Assembly: GCA_013112585.1 (NCBI GenBank)
Contig: JABFGH010000011.1
Coordinates: forward strand, 102,454 to 166,453
Direction of reading: 5' to 3'
DNA: 64,000 bases
Source: Ignavibacteriota bacterium
GTDB taxonomy: Bacteria > Bacteroidota > Ignavibacteria > Ignavibacteriales > Melioribacteraceae
Shown: one piece after another, positions 45,285-55,190 of the stretch
How positions within the stretch are numbered: the stretch's first letter is position 1
How the letters are laid out: every line of letters begins with the position of its first letter
Translations under genes and position numbers: made by a program
The notes under the pieces: model-generated
What the model was told of the DNA's origin: nothing
What the model saw: only the letters and a program-made list of their open reading frames with translations
Databases searched by the model: none

Positions 45285-47162
45285 CTATTTAATAATCAAA
45301 TTATCGCCATTTTCAAAAATAGTTTTTTTTTCATCTTGAAGTTCTTTCAATATTTTAAGCAGCTGCAGTTTTTCAAGTTCGTCTTCACTTTCTGCAATTT
45401 TCCTATTGTTTTCTTTTATTTGTTCTTGAATTCTAGTTAGCTGAATTTTCTTTATCAGGTCATTTGTAAATTGAAGTAAATCTGCCTTTAATTTTTTTTC
45501 ATTTGTCTGATCTTCCCACCGCTTATGACTAATCTGTTCACCGGCAAAAGAGTTTTCGATAATGTATTTTTTTGCTGCTTCATTTTCAATTCTATCAATA
45601 ATTGCCGCCGGCTGAAAAATATTTTCTTTATAACAATCATAAACAACCTGTGCAATATTTCGGAATGTTTTATTCTGCAGATCATCGGGCATTATATGGT
45701 CAAAAATATTTTCAATTATTTGAATATCACTTTTAAAAAGTAAATTGATCAGTTCTTTTTCGAGTGCATTTTCCTTTTGAGAAACGGATTGATTTTCTTC
45801 GGCACCGGGCGGAGACTTTTCAATTCTTCTTTGATTGTTTTCGATTCGTTCTCTTTTATCCCTTGATTGATAAAGAAATTTATTCAATTCAGTTTCTATC
45901 AGTTTTTCCCGCAGGTTAAATTTGCGCGAAATTGATTTAAGTAAAATGCTGCGTTTTAATTCATCAGAAACAAGTGACGCCGACTTTACCAGTTCGCGAA
46001 TTGCTTCAGTTTGTTTTATCGGGTCTTCCAGTAAACCATCGTTTTCGTACTGATATATTTGATGTTCAAGAAAGTGACGCGAGTTTTTTACTTCCTCTTC
46101 AAAAGCGTCGGTTCCGTTTTTATTTACAAACGAATCGGGATCGTCTCCTTCGGGAAGTGAAATTACTTTTACATCAAAACCATGTTTAAGCAAAATTTCA
46201 ATTGAGCGGATTGCTGCTTTTTGTCCCGCTGCATCTGCATCAAACAGTACATAAATATTTTTTGTAAAGCGGGAAAGAAGCTGCACTTGTTCTTCGGTAA
46301 GAGATGTGCCTGAGGAGGCAACAACATTTTTAATCCCGTGCTGAAACAGTGCAATCGTATCCGTATAACCTTCAACTAAAATTGCTTTATCAAGTCTCCG
46401 AATTTCATCCTTTGCGTGGTAAAGTCCGTATAAAGATCTGCGTTTGGAATAAATTATCGATTCCGGTGAGTTAATATATTTTGCTAAGTCAGTTCGTGTT
46501 TCAAGGGTTCGTCCGCCGAATGCAATTACTCTGCCGTTTGTAGAAAATATCGGAAAGATAATTCTGTTCCGGTATTTATCGTAATAACCGCCTTCATCTT
46601 TACTGTCAATTAAGCCGAGCGCTTTTGCTTTTGGGAGATCAATTTTATTTTTCTCGGCAAATTTTACAAAATTATCCCATCCGTTCGGGGCAAATCCAAT
46701 ACCAAAAATCCTTTGAGTTTGTACCTTTACATTACGTTCTTTTAGATAATTTGCGGCTGTTTCACCCTCAATGTTTTCTAATAAATGGTTTGAAAAAAAC
46801 TTAGCTGCCTGAACATTTATTTCGTAATAAAGTTCTTGCTCTGATTGCTGATCGGTGTTTTGATTTTCCTCTAAATTTAATTGTATTCCTAATTCTTCAG
46901 CTAATTCCTGTACCGATTCAACAAACGAGATACTTTTGTAATCCATTAAAAACTTAAACACGTTTCCGCCTGTTGCACACCCAAAGCAGTGAAAAATCTG
47001 CTTCTCTTCGCTAACGGTAAATGAGGGAGTTTTTTCTTGATGAAAAGGGCATAGTCCAACAAAGTTTTTACCCCGTTTTTTCAATTGTACATAGCCGGAA
47101 ATTATATCCACAATGTTGGCAGCGTTTCGCACTTCTTCTATTTTTAATTCGGGAATTCGCAT
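45285..47162 (-). CDS. dnaG: DNA primase
   Basis: Synthesises RNA primers for replication. The N-terminal CHC2 zinc finger has Cys38, His41, Cys59 and Cys62. The catalytic core includes NRIIFPIFSTNGRVIAFGGRTL, then the Toprim domain with LVEGYTDTIALFQHGIKNVVASSG and YVLFDADAAGQKAA. The C-terminal region (about 430-625) is helical, as for the helicase-binding domain, and ends in coiled coil. It heads the minus-strand unit with GH13 and GT2 genes. Confidence 0.96.
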   Translation of the reverse strand: MRIPELKIEEVRNAANIVDIISGYVQLKKRGKNFVGLCPFHQEKTPSFTVSEEKQIFHCFGCATGGNVFKFLMDYKSISFVESVQELAEELGIQLNLEENQNTDQQSEQELYYEINVQAAKFFSNHLLENIEGETAANYLKERNVKVQTQRIFGIGFAPNGWDNFVKFAEKNKIDLPKAKALGLIDSKDEGGYYDKYRNRIIFPIFSTNGRVIAFGGRTLETRTDLAKYINSPESIIYSKRRSLYGLYHAKDEIRRLDKAILVEGYTDTIALFQHGIKNVVASSGTSLTEEQVQLLSRFTKNIYVLFDADAAGQKAAIRSIEILLKHGFDVKVISLPEGDDPDSFVNKNGTDAFEEEVKNSRHFLEHQIYQYENDGLLEDPIKQTEAIRELVKSASLVSDELKRSILLKSISRKFNLREKLIETELNKFLYQSRDKRERIENNQRRIEKSPPGAEENQSVSQKENALEKELINLLFKSDIQIIENIFDHIMPDDLQNKTFRNIAQVVYDCYKENIFQPAAIIDRIENEAAKKYIIENSFAGEQISHKRWEDQTNEKKLKADLLQFTNDLIKKIQLTRIQEQIKENNRKIAESEDELEKLQLLKILKELQDEKKTIFENGDNLIIK

Positions 47163-47346
47163 TAAGTATTCTTTAATTATTTGATTAACTAAAATAACAA
47201 ATTTGAAATAATTTATTTGACTTAGAGTTATTTCTGCTGCTTATTTGAGTATATTTTATTACAGCAAATTGAATTTAATAAATATTAAAAATATTAGAAT
47301 ATGAAATAAAAGAATGTATTTTACTACAACCCACTTAAAAAGATAA

Positions 47347-50229
47347 ATGCACATGCAGGAAAAATATAACAATAATAAAACTGAATTAGTTAGCCTTTTA
47401 GAAAATACAATCCTACCCGAAGTAAAAAAGTTCAGCAGAGAAAGAGCGGCTTATGTTAATTCAATTTTAAAAATATTTGAAGAATGGAATAACACATTAA
47501 CAGGGATTACGGAAAATGATTTATGGTGGAAGGAAACCAATAAGTTATATGATTATACCGAAGAACTGCTTCAGAAAGATAAATATAAATTTTCGAAATT
47601 TACTCTGCTGGAAGAACTTGAAAAATTTTATAATGAATCACAACTGATATCTAAAGTTGATAAAACGAATGATGAGCTTAAAGAACTGTTTGAACTGAAT
47701 AACGATGAAACGCGACGAATTAAAAAACAGATGCTGATTGGTTACTTGAACAATTTGTTTTTTATTCATCTTCTAAAAGAAATTGAAATTGCTTTTACTA
47801 AAATGGGTAAAGAATACTTAGTGATTTATGATGCATTAATTGAGTTTAACTATGCAACCTATAAAAATGACAACACCGCTGAAGATAAAATAAATAATGC
47901 TTATAAAGTTATTGAAACCAAATTACCCGCGGTAAAAAAATCTTTACTTTCGCTTCCCGAAAATTTTTCGGAGGCTATTGAAAAAGCAGAGTCAAAAATC
48001 GAGAGTATGTTTGTTTTATCAGACGAAGGAATTTCGGAAGTTGATACACTTTTGGAAAGGTTTTCAACAAAAGAACTAAAGAAAAAAGAAGATACCGCCG
48101 ATAAAGAATTAAAAAAATTCAGTGAAAATTTCAAAAATTATTTTTTAACAATTTTTGATTACAGAGAATTTTTGGAAGACATACTTTGGTTTAATGCCGG
48201 ACTAAGAGCTGAATATTTTTTAGTGCTTAAAAATTTTTTCGAAACCGAAAAGTATTTAGAAAAGAATGTTTTTAATCAAATTGACGGCTTAATTGAAAAA
48301 GTCAAAGTAAGGATAGAGCAGTCTTCAAAAGAAAATTTGTTAGCTGAAATAAAAGATAGTAAAGTATCACTCCTTGAATCAATTAATAAAAAAATTATTA
48401 TTGAATTTATAAACTACTTTTCAATTGATGATTTTTCGGCAAGGGTAAATAATTTTCTGCAGTTAGTTGAGAAAAACCTCTCCGAGTTTTCCAAGGAATA
48501 TTCTTTTATTAAAGAGGATGACCTGGTTTTTCAATTAAATATTAACGACATCACAAAATTTTCTCCCAAAGATTTAATAACTCCAATTGTTATGAACAAA
48601 TTGGAAAACGAACTTGATTCTATTTCGGAAGATATTAATGCTGATTTGAAACAGCTTAATAAGGATATTATTGCCTATTCCGATATGATAGAATTTAATT
48701 TAGAAAGTGCTGAATCACTTTATAATGAAAATATCGGCTTGGCGGATGAGGCAAGGCAGTTAGCTTTAGAAGGGCTGGGTAGAGCCAAAAACAGAAATAG
48801 TGAATTTGTGCAGAGATTTAAAGACATTGGCGATCAATTTGAAAATTTATTTATTGAAGCTTGTGAAAATGCTTTAGATAATCTTACTGACTTTATTGAT
48901 ATTGATAAATTGCTGTCAATTAAACTTCAAGCTTCAAAAGAAAAGGCAGTGCAAAATGTTAAGGATAAGTTTGCAAGTACTTTTGAATCCATAAAAACTT
49001 TTGTAAAAAAAGATCTAAAGAAAAACATTCGGCGATTTGGGACATTCAAAAAAAAGCTGGTAGAAATTTCCGGCAAAGTCGGCTTAACTTCCGAAGGGTT
49101 AGAGTTATCTGAAGAGTTATCGAAATATCTTCTTAAAGTTTCCGCTACATTAAATAATCTGCCCTATATTTATAAAAAAATTTTTGAGAACGAACCTGTT
49201 GGTAAAGAAGATTTATTTATAGGAAGACGTGATGAATTGGCGAAGTTTACATGGGCTTACAGAAGATGGATGAACGACATTCCAACATCGATGCTTCTTG
49301 TAGGAGAAAAAGGAAGCGGTACATCTTCAACAATAATAATTGCCATAAAAAAAATTGATCCGAAAATTGAAGTATTAACTAAAGAAATTGATGCAACAAT
49401 TTACAAACCAACCGAAGTACTTAATGAATTAAAACTTTTATTCAATTTGGAAAAGGCGGCGGATCTTGATGATTTAATTGCAAAAGTTAATGCAATGGAT
49501 TCAAAAAAGATTGTTGTAATGGAAAACATTGAGGATTTTTTCTTAAAAATTGTTAATGGTTTTGAAGGAATTAGAGCTTTACTGAGGGTGATATCCGAAA
49601 CGAATGAAAAAATATTTTGGATATCAACATGCAATGTTTACACGTGGAAATATTTTAACTCAACAATTAATATTGATGATTCAATTACAACTGTACTTGA
49701 GTTCAGTGAGTTATCCAAAGGTGAAATAGAAGAAATTATTATGAAGCGGCATAATATAAGCGGTTACAAACTCAAATTTTTACCTTCAGAAGAGGAGTTG
49801 AATAGTTCTTCATTTGTTAAAAAGACTGAAGAGGAAAAACAAAAATTTTTAGCTGATGAATATTTTAGTAAAATAAAAGATCTGTCACCGAATAATATTG
49901 CAATTTCACTTTTCTTCTGGCTGCGTTCTATCAGTGATTTCAAGAATAATGAAATTCAGATTTCTACAGATCTTTATAAAGATTTTTCATTTCTGCAACT
50001 GCTGTCTAATGATAAACTGCATACTCTTGCCGCAATGATTCTTCATGATGGGCTTACAATTAACGAGCATGCGCTTATTTTTAATATGAAAGAATACTCA
50101 AGCAAAACCTTGCTAATGGCTCTGGAAGATTCAGGAATTATTTTTAGCGGCAAAACCAAATACAAAATTAATTTTCAATTGTACCGACCAATAATTAATC
50201 TATTAAAAAACAAAAACATCCTTCACTAG
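47347..50229 (+). CDS. Large coiled-coil protein with degenerate AAA/STAND-like ATPase domain
   Basis: A 960-residue protein I do not recognise by name. Residues 1-600 are almost entirely helical and charged, with repeated coiled-coil patterns (KKKEDTADKELKKFSENF, ELDSISEDINADLKQLNKD) and no membrane helix. Near 620-860 lies an ATPase-like fold: FIGRRDELAKFTWAYRRW, LLVGEKGSGTSST at 651-663, KKIVVMENIEDFFL in the Walker B place and IFWISTCNVYTW as sensor 1. The P-loop reads GEKGSGTS, so the essential Lys is Thr, and Walker B has ME in place of DE. A C-terminal winged-helix-like region follows. The stop is 9 nt before a MscS gene. Confidence 0.75.
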   Translation: MHMQEKYNNNKTELVSLLENTILPEVKKFSRERAAYVNSILKIFEEWNNTLTGITENDLWWKETNKLYDYTEELLQKDKYKFSKFTLLEELEKFYNESQLISKVDKTNDELKELFELNNDETRRIKKQMLIGYLNNLFFIHLLKEIEIAFTKMGKEYLVIYDALIEFNYATYKNDNTAEDKINNAYKVIETKLPAVKKSLLSLPENFSEAIEKAESKIESMFVLSDEGISEVDTLLERFSTKELKKKEDTADKELKKFSENFKNYFLTIFDYREFLEDILWFNAGLRAEYFLVLKNFFETEKYLEKNVFNQIDGLIEKVKVRIEQSSKENLLAEIKDSKVSLLESINKKIIIEFINYFSIDDFSARVNNFLQLVEKNLSEFSKEYSFIKEDDLVFQLNINDITKFSPKDLITPIVMNKLENELDSISEDINADLKQLNKDIIAYSDMIEFNLESAESLYNENIGLADEARQLALEGLGRAKNRNSEFVQRFKDIGDQFENLFIEACENALDNLTDFIDIDKLLSIKLQASKEKAVQNVKDKFASTFESIKTFVKKDLKKNIRRFGTFKKKLVEISGKVGLTSEGLELSEELSKYLLKVSATLNNLPYIYKKIFENEPVGKEDLFIGRRDELAKFTWAYRRWMNDIPTSMLLVGEKGSGTSSTIIIAIKKIDPKIEVLTKEIDATIYKPTEVLNELKLLFNLEKAADLDDLIAKVNAMDSKKIVVMENIEDFFLKIVNGFEGIRALLRVISETNEKIFWISTCNVYTWKYFNSTINIDDSITTVLEFSELSKGEIEEIIMKRHNISGYKLKFLPSEEELNSSSFVKKTEEEKQKFLADEYFSKIKDLSPNNIAISLFFWLRSISDFKNNEIQISTDLYKDFSFLQLLSNDKLHTLAAMILHDGLTINEHALIFNMKEYSSKTLLMALEDSGIIFSGKTKYKINFQLYRPIINLLKNKNILH

Positions 50230-50238
50230 GAAAATTTA

Positions 50239-51270
50239 ATGAAAAGGTTAAAGATTCATCAAGTAAAAGTTTTAATAATAGCTCTCTTATTCTGCTTGCC
50301 GGGGTTTTGTTTAAGTCAATCTGCTGATACTGTGTACACAGACAGCTTAAAAGCAGACAGTGCTAAAATTGCTTTAGTGATTTCATCGGCTGATACAGCA
50401 AAAACTTCCGAGAAAAAATCTGAAGATAAAAACTTGATCGAGAAAATGGTTCAGGATGATGAAGTTACCAGCAAACTTTCGGATGTGTTCTCGCCTGCCA
50501 AGATTATTTGGGCAATTATTTTTCTAGCGATAAGCTTTTTTGTTATAAAATTTATCATAAAAATATTGTCACTCATTTCAGAAAAGAGTACCCGATACAG
50601 ATTAACATTAAAAGGCTTAATACCAATTGTTAGAATACTTGCCTGGACAGCCTCTCTATCAATTGTAATAATTGTAATCTTTGCCCCGCCGATAGAATCT
50701 TTGGTTGTTGTTACAGGTTCACTAGGTATCGCCGTTGGTTTTGCCTCGCAGGATATACTAAAAAATATTTTCGGCGGAATAATGATAATTTTTGACCGCA
50801 CATTTCAAGTTGGCGATAAGGTAGCAATTGGCGAGCACTATGGCGAAGTATTAAACATTGGTCTGCGTTCTACAAGAATTGTAACTGCTGATGATTCTGT
50901 TGTGAGTGTTCCTAACGGCGATTTAATTTCGAAGGCAGTATCAAACTCCAACTCGGGCGAAACAAACTGCCAGGTAGTAGCGGAATTTTATTTGCCGCCC
51001 TACATCGACACAGCAAAAGCGAGGGATATTGCAATTCAAGCTGCTCAGGTTTCCAGGTATGTTTATTTGAACAAACCAATAACAGTAATATTTATCAATG
51101 AAGTTCACCATGGCAAACCCTTTTTAAAAATGAGACTTAAAGCCTATGTGCTTGATATACGTTATGAGTTTGCGTTCATGAGCGATATGACAGAATCGAC
51201 TATTAAAGAATTAGTTAGGAATGAATTAGTGACAAAGGAAGAATTAGCGGGAGAGTTTAAAGACCGTTAG
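50239..51270 (+). CDS. MscS-family mechanosensitive channel
   Basis: A signal-like hydrophobic segment (about 10-27) is followed by a Ser/Ala/Asp-rich periplasmic stretch, two transmembrane helices (about 90-110 and 128-155) and the pore helix TGSLGIAVGFASQDILKNIFGG. The conserved MIIFDRTFQVGDKVAIG and the beta domain with VVSVPNGDLISKAVSN follow, then the C-terminal alpha/beta cage. At 343 residues it is slightly longer than E. coli MscS. It is 9 nt downstream of the coiled-coil ATPase gene, implying a functional pair. Confidence 0.92.
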   Translation: MKRLKIHQVKVLIIALLFCLPGFCLSQSADTVYTDSLKADSAKIALVISSADTAKTSEKKSEDKNLIEKMVQDDEVTSKLSDVFSPAKIIWAIIFLAISFFVIKFIIKILSLISEKSTRYRLTLKGLIPIVRILAWTASLSIVIIVIFAPPIESLVVVTGSLGIAVGFASQDILKNIFGGIMIIFDRTFQVGDKVAIGEHYGEVLNIGLRSTRIVTADDSVVSVPNGDLISKAVSNSNSGETNCQVVAEFYLPPYIDTAKARDIAIQAAQVSRYVYLNKPITVIFINEVHHGKPFLKMRLKAYVLDIRYEFAFMSDMTESTIKELVRNELVTKEELAGEFKDR

Positions 51271-51355
51271 AAATTGGTTTGAATAACCAAGCATCAATTT
51301 ATTCTCAAACTTAAATATTCTATATTGCATTATAATTTTAATTTATTTGAGCCAA

Positions 51356-51877
51356 ATGACAACCGCACAAAGAAGCATACTTTTAATTTTACCCGCAGCA
51401 GATTTTAATGAACAAGAATACTTGACGGTTAAAAACCTGCTTGTAAAAAAGGGTTTCAATATTTTTATTGCTTCAGATGCAAACTCGCTCTGCATTGGTA
51501 AAAATGGATTACGAGTTAGAGCAGATGTTAATTTTTTTAATATTCATGCTCAAAATTTTGCAGCAATAATTTTTATCGGCGGGGAAGGAGTAAGAAAATA
51601 CTGGGATAATAATATTCTTCACAAAATTACTGTTGATTTTAACAAAGCTCAAAAAGTAATTGCCGCAATTTGCAGCGCTCCTGTTATTCTTGCCAGAGCC
51701 GGTATTTTATCAGGAAGAAATGTTACCTGCTACCCGGCAGATAAAAAAGAAATTGAAAAAAAAGAAACTACATACAAAGATGAGCCGGCTGTGGTTTGCG
51801 GAAATATTATCACAGCGCAATCACCTGCGGCATCTCCCGAGTTTACAAATCTCATTGTCTCACATCTTTCCAAATAG
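51356..51877 (+). CDS. DJ-1/PfpI family protein
   Basis: A compact 173-residue Rossmann-like protein. The nucleophile elbow AAICSAPVILARAG places Cys at residue 106, the same number as in human DJ-1. IFIGGEGVRKYW carries the Glu that usually hydrogen-bonds the Cys. NIITAQSPAASPEF completes the family pattern. Roles include glyoxalase, deglycase or chaperone activity, so the precise one is open. I start at ATG 51356; a TTG lies 9 nt upstream. Confidence 0.87.
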   Translation: MTTAQRSILLILPAADFNEQEYLTVKNLLVKKGFNIFIASDANSLCIGKNGLRVRADVNFFNIHAQNFAAIIFIGGEGVRKYWDNNILHKITVDFNKAQKVIAAICSAPVILARAGILSGRNVTCYPADKKEIEKKETTYKDEPAVVCGNIITAQSPAASPEFTNLIVSHLSK

Positions 51878-51927
51878 CATAATTTTTCTCGAAACTAAAA
51901 TTAATTTCAAATTGTTTATCTTTTAAT

Positions 51928-53877
51928 ATGGAAATAGAAAAATTTAAATATTGTAACTCATTGACAAATTACTCACGCTATAAAACACGCGAAGTAAAAA
52001 TAGGCAGCATCCCGCTTGGGGGTAATAATCCAATACGAATTCAATCAATGACAACCACCGATACAATGGATACGTTAGCAACCGTAGAGCAAACCATAAG
52101 AATGTTTGAAGCAGGCTGTGAATATGTTAGAATAACTGCACCGAGTTTGAAGGATGCGAATAATCTTAAAAATATTAAGGATGAACTTCGTAAACGCGGA
52201 TACGATGTTCCATTAATTGCCGATATACATTTTACCCCAAACGCTGCCGAAGCTGCAGCAAAAATTGTAGAGAAAGTTAGGGTTAATCCGGGCAATTATG
52301 TTGATAAGAAAAAATTCCAGCAGATTGAATACACTGACGCAGAATACAACGAAGAAATTGAGAGGATCCGTAAAAGATTTACTCCGCTCGTAAAAATTTG
52401 CAAAGAATACGGAACAGCAATGCGGATAGGCACAAACCACGGTTCTCTTTCCGATAGAATTATGAGCCGTTATGGTGATACCCCGCTTGGGATGGTCGAA
52501 TCGGCTTTAGAGTTTGTTCGCATCTGCGCTGACCTGGATTATCATGAAATTGTGCTATCGATGAAGGCAAGCAACACACAAGTTATGGTTCAGGCTTACC
52601 GGCTTTTATTAAATATGATGGAAAAAGAAGGGATGAATTATCCTATTCATCTTGGGGTAACAGAAGCCGGTGACGGTGAGGACGGCAGAATTAAATCAGC
52701 CGTAGGAATAGGAACCTTGCTTGAAGATGGAATTGGCGATACCATTAGAGTTTCATTGACTGAAGAACCTGAAAACGAAGTGCCTGTTGCAATTTCACTT
52801 GCCGATAGATACAAGAATAGAAGCACTGCAAAAAAAGCTACTGAAATTAAAACCATACCTTGTAACCCATTTGAATATTCACAAAGAGAAACATATGAAG
52901 TTGCCGGCATTGGGGGAAAACTGCCGCCGGTTGTTGTGGCTGATTTGAGCTTTGAAAAATTAGATGATACAAAAAAGCTGACACACGTTGGTTATACTTA
53001 CAGCGAGGAACTTGATAAGTGGAATATGGCTGACCAGGCTTGCGATTTAATCTATTTAGGAAATAACGAACCGGCGTTTGATGTTCCCAGGGGAACAAAA
53101 GCAATTTTTGATTTTAATTTTTGGCACACATTAAAAGACAAAACCTCCGGCTTTCCGCTTTTTACTCTTGAAGAATTTGTGCAATCGGACAAAAAATCTT
53201 TTGTAGTAAACTTTGTAAAGATTGTTTCAGCTGATTTACAGAAAGAGGCGTTTACAAAAGCTGCGAATGATCCGAAAGTTGTGTTTGTAGCATCTACAGA
53301 AAACGAACATGCGATGCCCGAACTTCGAAACATATTTTTTGAACTGGTAAAAAAAGAGACTAACAATCCTGTTATTATTTTGCGGGATTATGAAAAAATA
53401 AATGCAGAAGAATTTCAGCTTTATTCTTCAACGGATTTTGGCGGATTATTGATCGACGGCTTTGGAGATGGAGTTTGGATAGGCAGCCGAACAGCAATTA
53501 ATAATAAATTAAGTTTGGATTTTGTAAATAGAACTTTGTTCGGAATTTTACAAGCGGCAAGAGTTCGAATCTCTAAAACGGAGTATATCGCTTGTCCATC
53601 CTGCGGTAGAACATTGTTCGATCTTGTTGAAGTTACAAATAAAATTAGAGAGCGAACCGAACACCTAAAAGGAGTAAAAATTGGTATTATGGGCTGTATT
53701 GTTAATGGTCCAGGCGAAATGGCTGATGCTGATTACGGATATGTCGGTTCAGGAATAGATAAAATAACACTTTATAGAGGTAAAGAGGTTGTGAGAAAAA
53801 GCGTAAAATCTGAATTTGCGGTTGATGAGCTTATCAACATAATTAAGGAGGATGATAAGTGGATTGAACCGAAATAG
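51928..53877 (+). CDS. ispG: (E)-4-hydroxy-3-methylbut-2-enyl-diphosphate synthase, long form
   Basis: The iron-sulfur enzyme of the penultimate MEP step. The TIM barrel starts with REVKIGSIPLGGNNPIRIQSMTTTDT, and the 4Fe-4S domain at the C-terminus has ACPSCGRTLFDL and GIMGCIVNGPGEMADADYGYVG. About 250 residues lie between the halves, giving 649 residues rather than about 370. This long form is known from plants, Chlamydiae and Bacteroidota-like groups. It shares the pathway with dxr at 17.4 kb. Confidence 0.96.
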   Translation: MEIEKFKYCNSLTNYSRYKTREVKIGSIPLGGNNPIRIQSMTTTDTMDTLATVEQTIRMFEAGCEYVRITAPSLKDANNLKNIKDELRKRGYDVPLIADIHFTPNAAEAAAKIVEKVRVNPGNYVDKKKFQQIEYTDAEYNEEIERIRKRFTPLVKICKEYGTAMRIGTNHGSLSDRIMSRYGDTPLGMVESALEFVRICADLDYHEIVLSMKASNTQVMVQAYRLLLNMMEKEGMNYPIHLGVTEAGDGEDGRIKSAVGIGTLLEDGIGDTIRVSLTEEPENEVPVAISLADRYKNRSTAKKATEIKTIPCNPFEYSQRETYEVAGIGGKLPPVVVADLSFEKLDDTKKLTHVGYTYSEELDKWNMADQACDLIYLGNNEPAFDVPRGTKAIFDFNFWHTLKDKTSGFPLFTLEEFVQSDKKSFVVNFVKIVSADLQKEAFTKAANDPKVVFVASTENEHAMPELRNIFFELVKKETNNPVIILRDYEKINAEEFQLYSSTDFGGLLIDGFGDGVWIGSRTAINNKLSLDFVNRTLFGILQAARVRISKTEYIACPSCGRTLFDLVEVTNKIRERTEHLKGVKIGIMGCIVNGPGEMADADYGYVGSGIDKITLYRGKEVVRKSVKSEFAVDELINIIKEDDKWIEPK

Positions 53878-53944
53878 TCAAATTTTTGACACTTGGGTTT
53901 GTTGTTTATCAAATATGAAAATCTTATATTTACTTACTTGTAAT

Positions 53945-54013
53945 ATGAGAAAATTAGACTTAAAGAGCGAAAACAAAAAAATAAAACCCTACTCGGTAAA
54001 TAGCTGGGCTTAG
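53945..54013 (+). CDS. Possible leader peptide (22 aa) ahead of the nif3-like gene
   Basis: ATG at 53945 opens MRKLDLKSENKKIKPYSVNSWA and then TAG. The end of this frame overlaps a hairpin whose arms are AAAACCCTA (53983-53991) and TAGGTTTT (54011-54018), and a strong terminator follows at 54028-54057. Short ORF, hairpin and terminator immediately before a gene look like an attenuator. There is no run of one amino acid that would name the signal. Confidence 0.35.
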   Translation: MRKLDLKSENKKIKPYSVNSWA

Positions 54014-54027
54014 GTTTTAAATAAATT

Positions 54028-54057
54028 ACACTTCCACAAATGGAAGTGTTTTTTTTT
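54028..54057 (+). terminator. Rho-independent terminator immediately before the nif3-like start codon
   Basis: ACACTTCCA (54028-54036) pairs perfectly with TGGAAGTGT (54041-54049) around CAAA and is followed by eight T residues. It ends only 4 nt before the ATG at 54062, so it either ends ispG-side transcription or attenuates the downstream genes. Confidence 0.85.
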
Positions 54058-54061
54058 GAAT

Positions 54062-55189
54062 ATGATTGTTCATCAACTAATTAAATATTTTGAGACATGG
54101 GCTCCTAAAGGGGCATCATGGGAAAAAGATAATGTCGGGTTGCAGATTGGCAGTACGGATGCAAAAATTAAAAACATTTTTCTTTCTCTTGAACTCAATG
54201 CAGAATCTCTTAATGAAGCGATTAAGAAAAACTGCAATTTTATTTTTACTCACCATCCCTTCCTTTTCAAACCATTATCCAAAATTGATATCACACACAA
54301 TCCCAAAGCCAAACTGATAGAAAAACTGATAAAAAATAATATCACTCTCTATTCTGCGCATACAAATTTAGATTTTACCAAACACGGTGTAAGTTTTGAA
54401 TTGGCAAAAAGATTGAAACTGAACAACATAAATTTTCTTAAGAATGAAAAAGGTAATCAAGTTAAGTTAATAGTTTTTGTTCCCGCAGAATTTGTTGATA
54501 AAGTATCGAACGCTATATTTAATGCAGGCGGCGGAGTAATTGGCGAATATACAAAATGCAGTTTTAGAACGAACGGAAGCGGTACTTTTGAAGGTTCTGA
54601 AAATACAAATCCAGCATTAGGCAAAAAAGAAAATTTTGAAAAAGTAGAAGAAACTAAAATTGAAGTTCTAATTAACAAGTGGGATGCAAGTAAAGTTATC
54701 AAAAGCATGATAGCCGCTCATCCTTACGAGGAGCCTGCGTTTGATGTTATTCCTTTAGAAAACGAGAATGTTAATTACGGTTTCGGTGCAATTGGTGAAC
54801 TGGATAAACCGCTTGCACAAAATGAATTCTTGAATCATGTCTGTAAAAAACTAAAAACTAAAAATATTCGATTTACAAAAGGCAGCGGAAGAAAAATAAA
54901 AAAGGTTGCCGTATGCGGCGGCAGCGGTGCCCGTTTGGTTTTTGATGCAGTCAATCAAAATGCCGATGCTTTTGTAACTGCAGATGTTAAGTATCATGAT
55001 TTTCAGGATGGCGAGAATGAAATTTTATTTATAGATGCAGGGCATTACGAAACTGAAATATTAATATTAGATGAAGTAAAAAAAAGAATTGAAAAAATTA
55101 TTTCCGATAGCGGAAAAAATATAAAAGTTTATAAGAATAGCCGGTCAACAAACCCGGTAAGATTTTTTAATAATACAGGAGATAAATAA
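54062..55189 (+). CDS. Nif3-like dinuclear metal centre hexameric protein
   Basis: A member of the Nif3/YbgI/YqfO family, often annotated as GTP cyclohydrolase 1 type 2-like. The metal-binding residues are in NFIFTHHPFLFKPL, LYSAHTNLDF and at the C-terminus FIDAGHYETE. A CutA/PII-like insertion of about 110 residues (VKLIVFVPAEFVDKV to YEEPAFDVIPLE) splits the two halves, as in the YqfO type. I take ATG 54062; TTG at 54056 would start inside the terminator T-run. It is followed after 1 nt by the zinc-ribbon gene. Confidence 0.88.
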   Translation: MIVHQLIKYFETWAPKGASWEKDNVGLQIGSTDAKIKNIFLSLELNAESLNEAIKKNCNFIFTHHPFLFKPLSKIDITHNPKAKLIEKLIKNNITLYSAHTNLDFTKHGVSFELAKRLKLNNINFLKNEKGNQVKLIVFVPAEFVDKVSNAIFNAGGGVIGEYTKCSFRTNGSGTFEGSENTNPALGKKENFEKVEETKIEVLINKWDASKVIKSMIAAHPYEEPAFDVIPLENENVNYGFGAIGELDKPLAQNEFLNHVCKKLKTKNIRFTKGSGRKIKKVAVCGGSGARLVFDAVNQNADAFVTADVKYHDFQDGENEILFIDAGHYETEILILDEVKKRIEKIISDSGKNIKVYKNSRSTNPVRFFNNTGDK

Positions 55190-55190
55190 A

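Noticed and set aside
53561..53573. GAGTTCGAATCTC resembles a tRNA T-arm
   Set aside because: It lies within conserved ispG coding sequence and has no other tRNA parts.
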